From contig JACGWO010000010.1 of assembly GCA_034509735.1 (NCBI GenBank), forward strand, positions 8,259,193-8,323,192: DNA of 64,000 nt. The letters are read 5' to 3'. Below are positions 63,640 through 64,000 of this stretch, piece after piece. Position 1 is the first letter of the stretch, and the number at the start of each line of letters is the position of its first letter. Position numbers and translations under genes: made by a program. Under the pieces are notes generated by a model that saw only the letters and a list, made by a program, of their open reading frames with translations, was not told where the DNA came from and made no database searches. This DNA comes from Sesamum alatum. Taxonomy: Eukaryota; Streptophyta; Magnoliopsida; Lamiales; Pedaliaceae.

Positions 63640-64000
63640 GGAGAAAAATGCAATTTTTGTCCTATAGTTTAGGGTGTTTTGCATTTTTAGTCCCATGCTT
63701 ATGGAATAGCCAAAAATAGTCCCAAATTTTAACATCGATTTATTCGTCGTTGTAAACCGGGAATTATCTCTTTTGCTCGTGCACACATTGGACCATCCTC
63801 CCACCTAAAAAACCTTAATCTTCCGTTGTCATACTCTTTGAACAAGAAAGAAATCTTCTACGCGGATTTTCATTTGTCCATGAGGTCCTCAAACGAGCAA
63901 CCTCCCCACTATAGCACATGACTCGTTGTACTCTTTGTGTTTTAGAAGATGAAAACAGTTTTTCAACCCTTTTTTTCCCTATAAAATCGGATGCGAAAGA
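63640..64000. mobile_element. Left end of a further Mutator-like element, running out of the window
   Basis: GGAGAAAAATGCAATTTTTG, TGTTTTGCATTTTTAGTCCC and AATAGCCAAAAATAGTCCC repeat a unit of about 30 bp, as in the other ends. Then come AAATTTTAACATCGATTTA and a G/C-richer stretch. The orientation is that of a left end, and the partner would lie beyond position 64000. The rest of the stretch shows no gene. Confidence 0.4.

Overview
The window looks like AT-rich nuclear DNA of a flowering plant, most likely a eudicot. The reasons are two long, intron-rich genes with GT-AG introns and clearly plant-type proteins, and a dense load of plant-type transposons: an L1-like LINE with a zinc-knuckle ORF1 and a terminal RNase H, Tat-lineage Ty3/gypsy elements, Mutator-like elements, tRNA-derived SINEs and small foldback elements. 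I cannot name the species from sequence alone.

Layout. 1-3.75 kb is AT-rich repeats, a candidate TIR-bounded element and an inverted SINE pair. 3.77-10.2 kb is one decayed LINE. 12.24-17.39 kb is a degenerate gypsy-type element on the minus strand, with both LTRs, a 5-bp target duplication, a PBS, a PPT and a scrap of integrase; its interior is mostly hairpin-rich tandem repeats. 20.09-26.38 kb (minus) is APE2, an AP endonuclease, in 10 exons. 27.5-37.96 kb is a stack of Tat-lineage gypsy remnants, including an ORF antisense to gag-pol, a second decayed copy of such a region, and an isolated LTR-like piece. 38.3-38.7 kb is a bHLH gene scrap. 39.46-45.54 kb (minus) is a group IV calcium-dependent protein kinase (CPK16/18/28 type) in 12 exons with two foldback elements in its introns. 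45.9-51 kb is gene-free repeat sequence. 51-64 kb is a cluster of related Mutator-like elements. Its centre is a 7.7-kb element with a mudrA-type transposase gene and, convergent to it from the other end, a small GRF zinc-finger gene. A 2.3-kb solo-LTR-like insertion splits the transposase gene.

The two host genes can be read exon by exon with consistent splice phases, but each carries exactly one surplus base that breaks the frame: A5 instead of A4 in APE2 exon 3, and an extra T in the second EF-hand of the kinase. Similar one-base slips occur in the Mutator element. Either these are consensus errors of the assembly or both host genes are damaged here, and this decides how the annotation should be read.

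The most interesting structure is the Mutator cluster: at least four elements whose ends are built from ~30-bp sub-repeats, three of them with GC-rich cores that resemble each other, around an autonomous-type element with a MuDR-like convergent two-gene layout in which the second gene is a GRF/coiled-coil protein.
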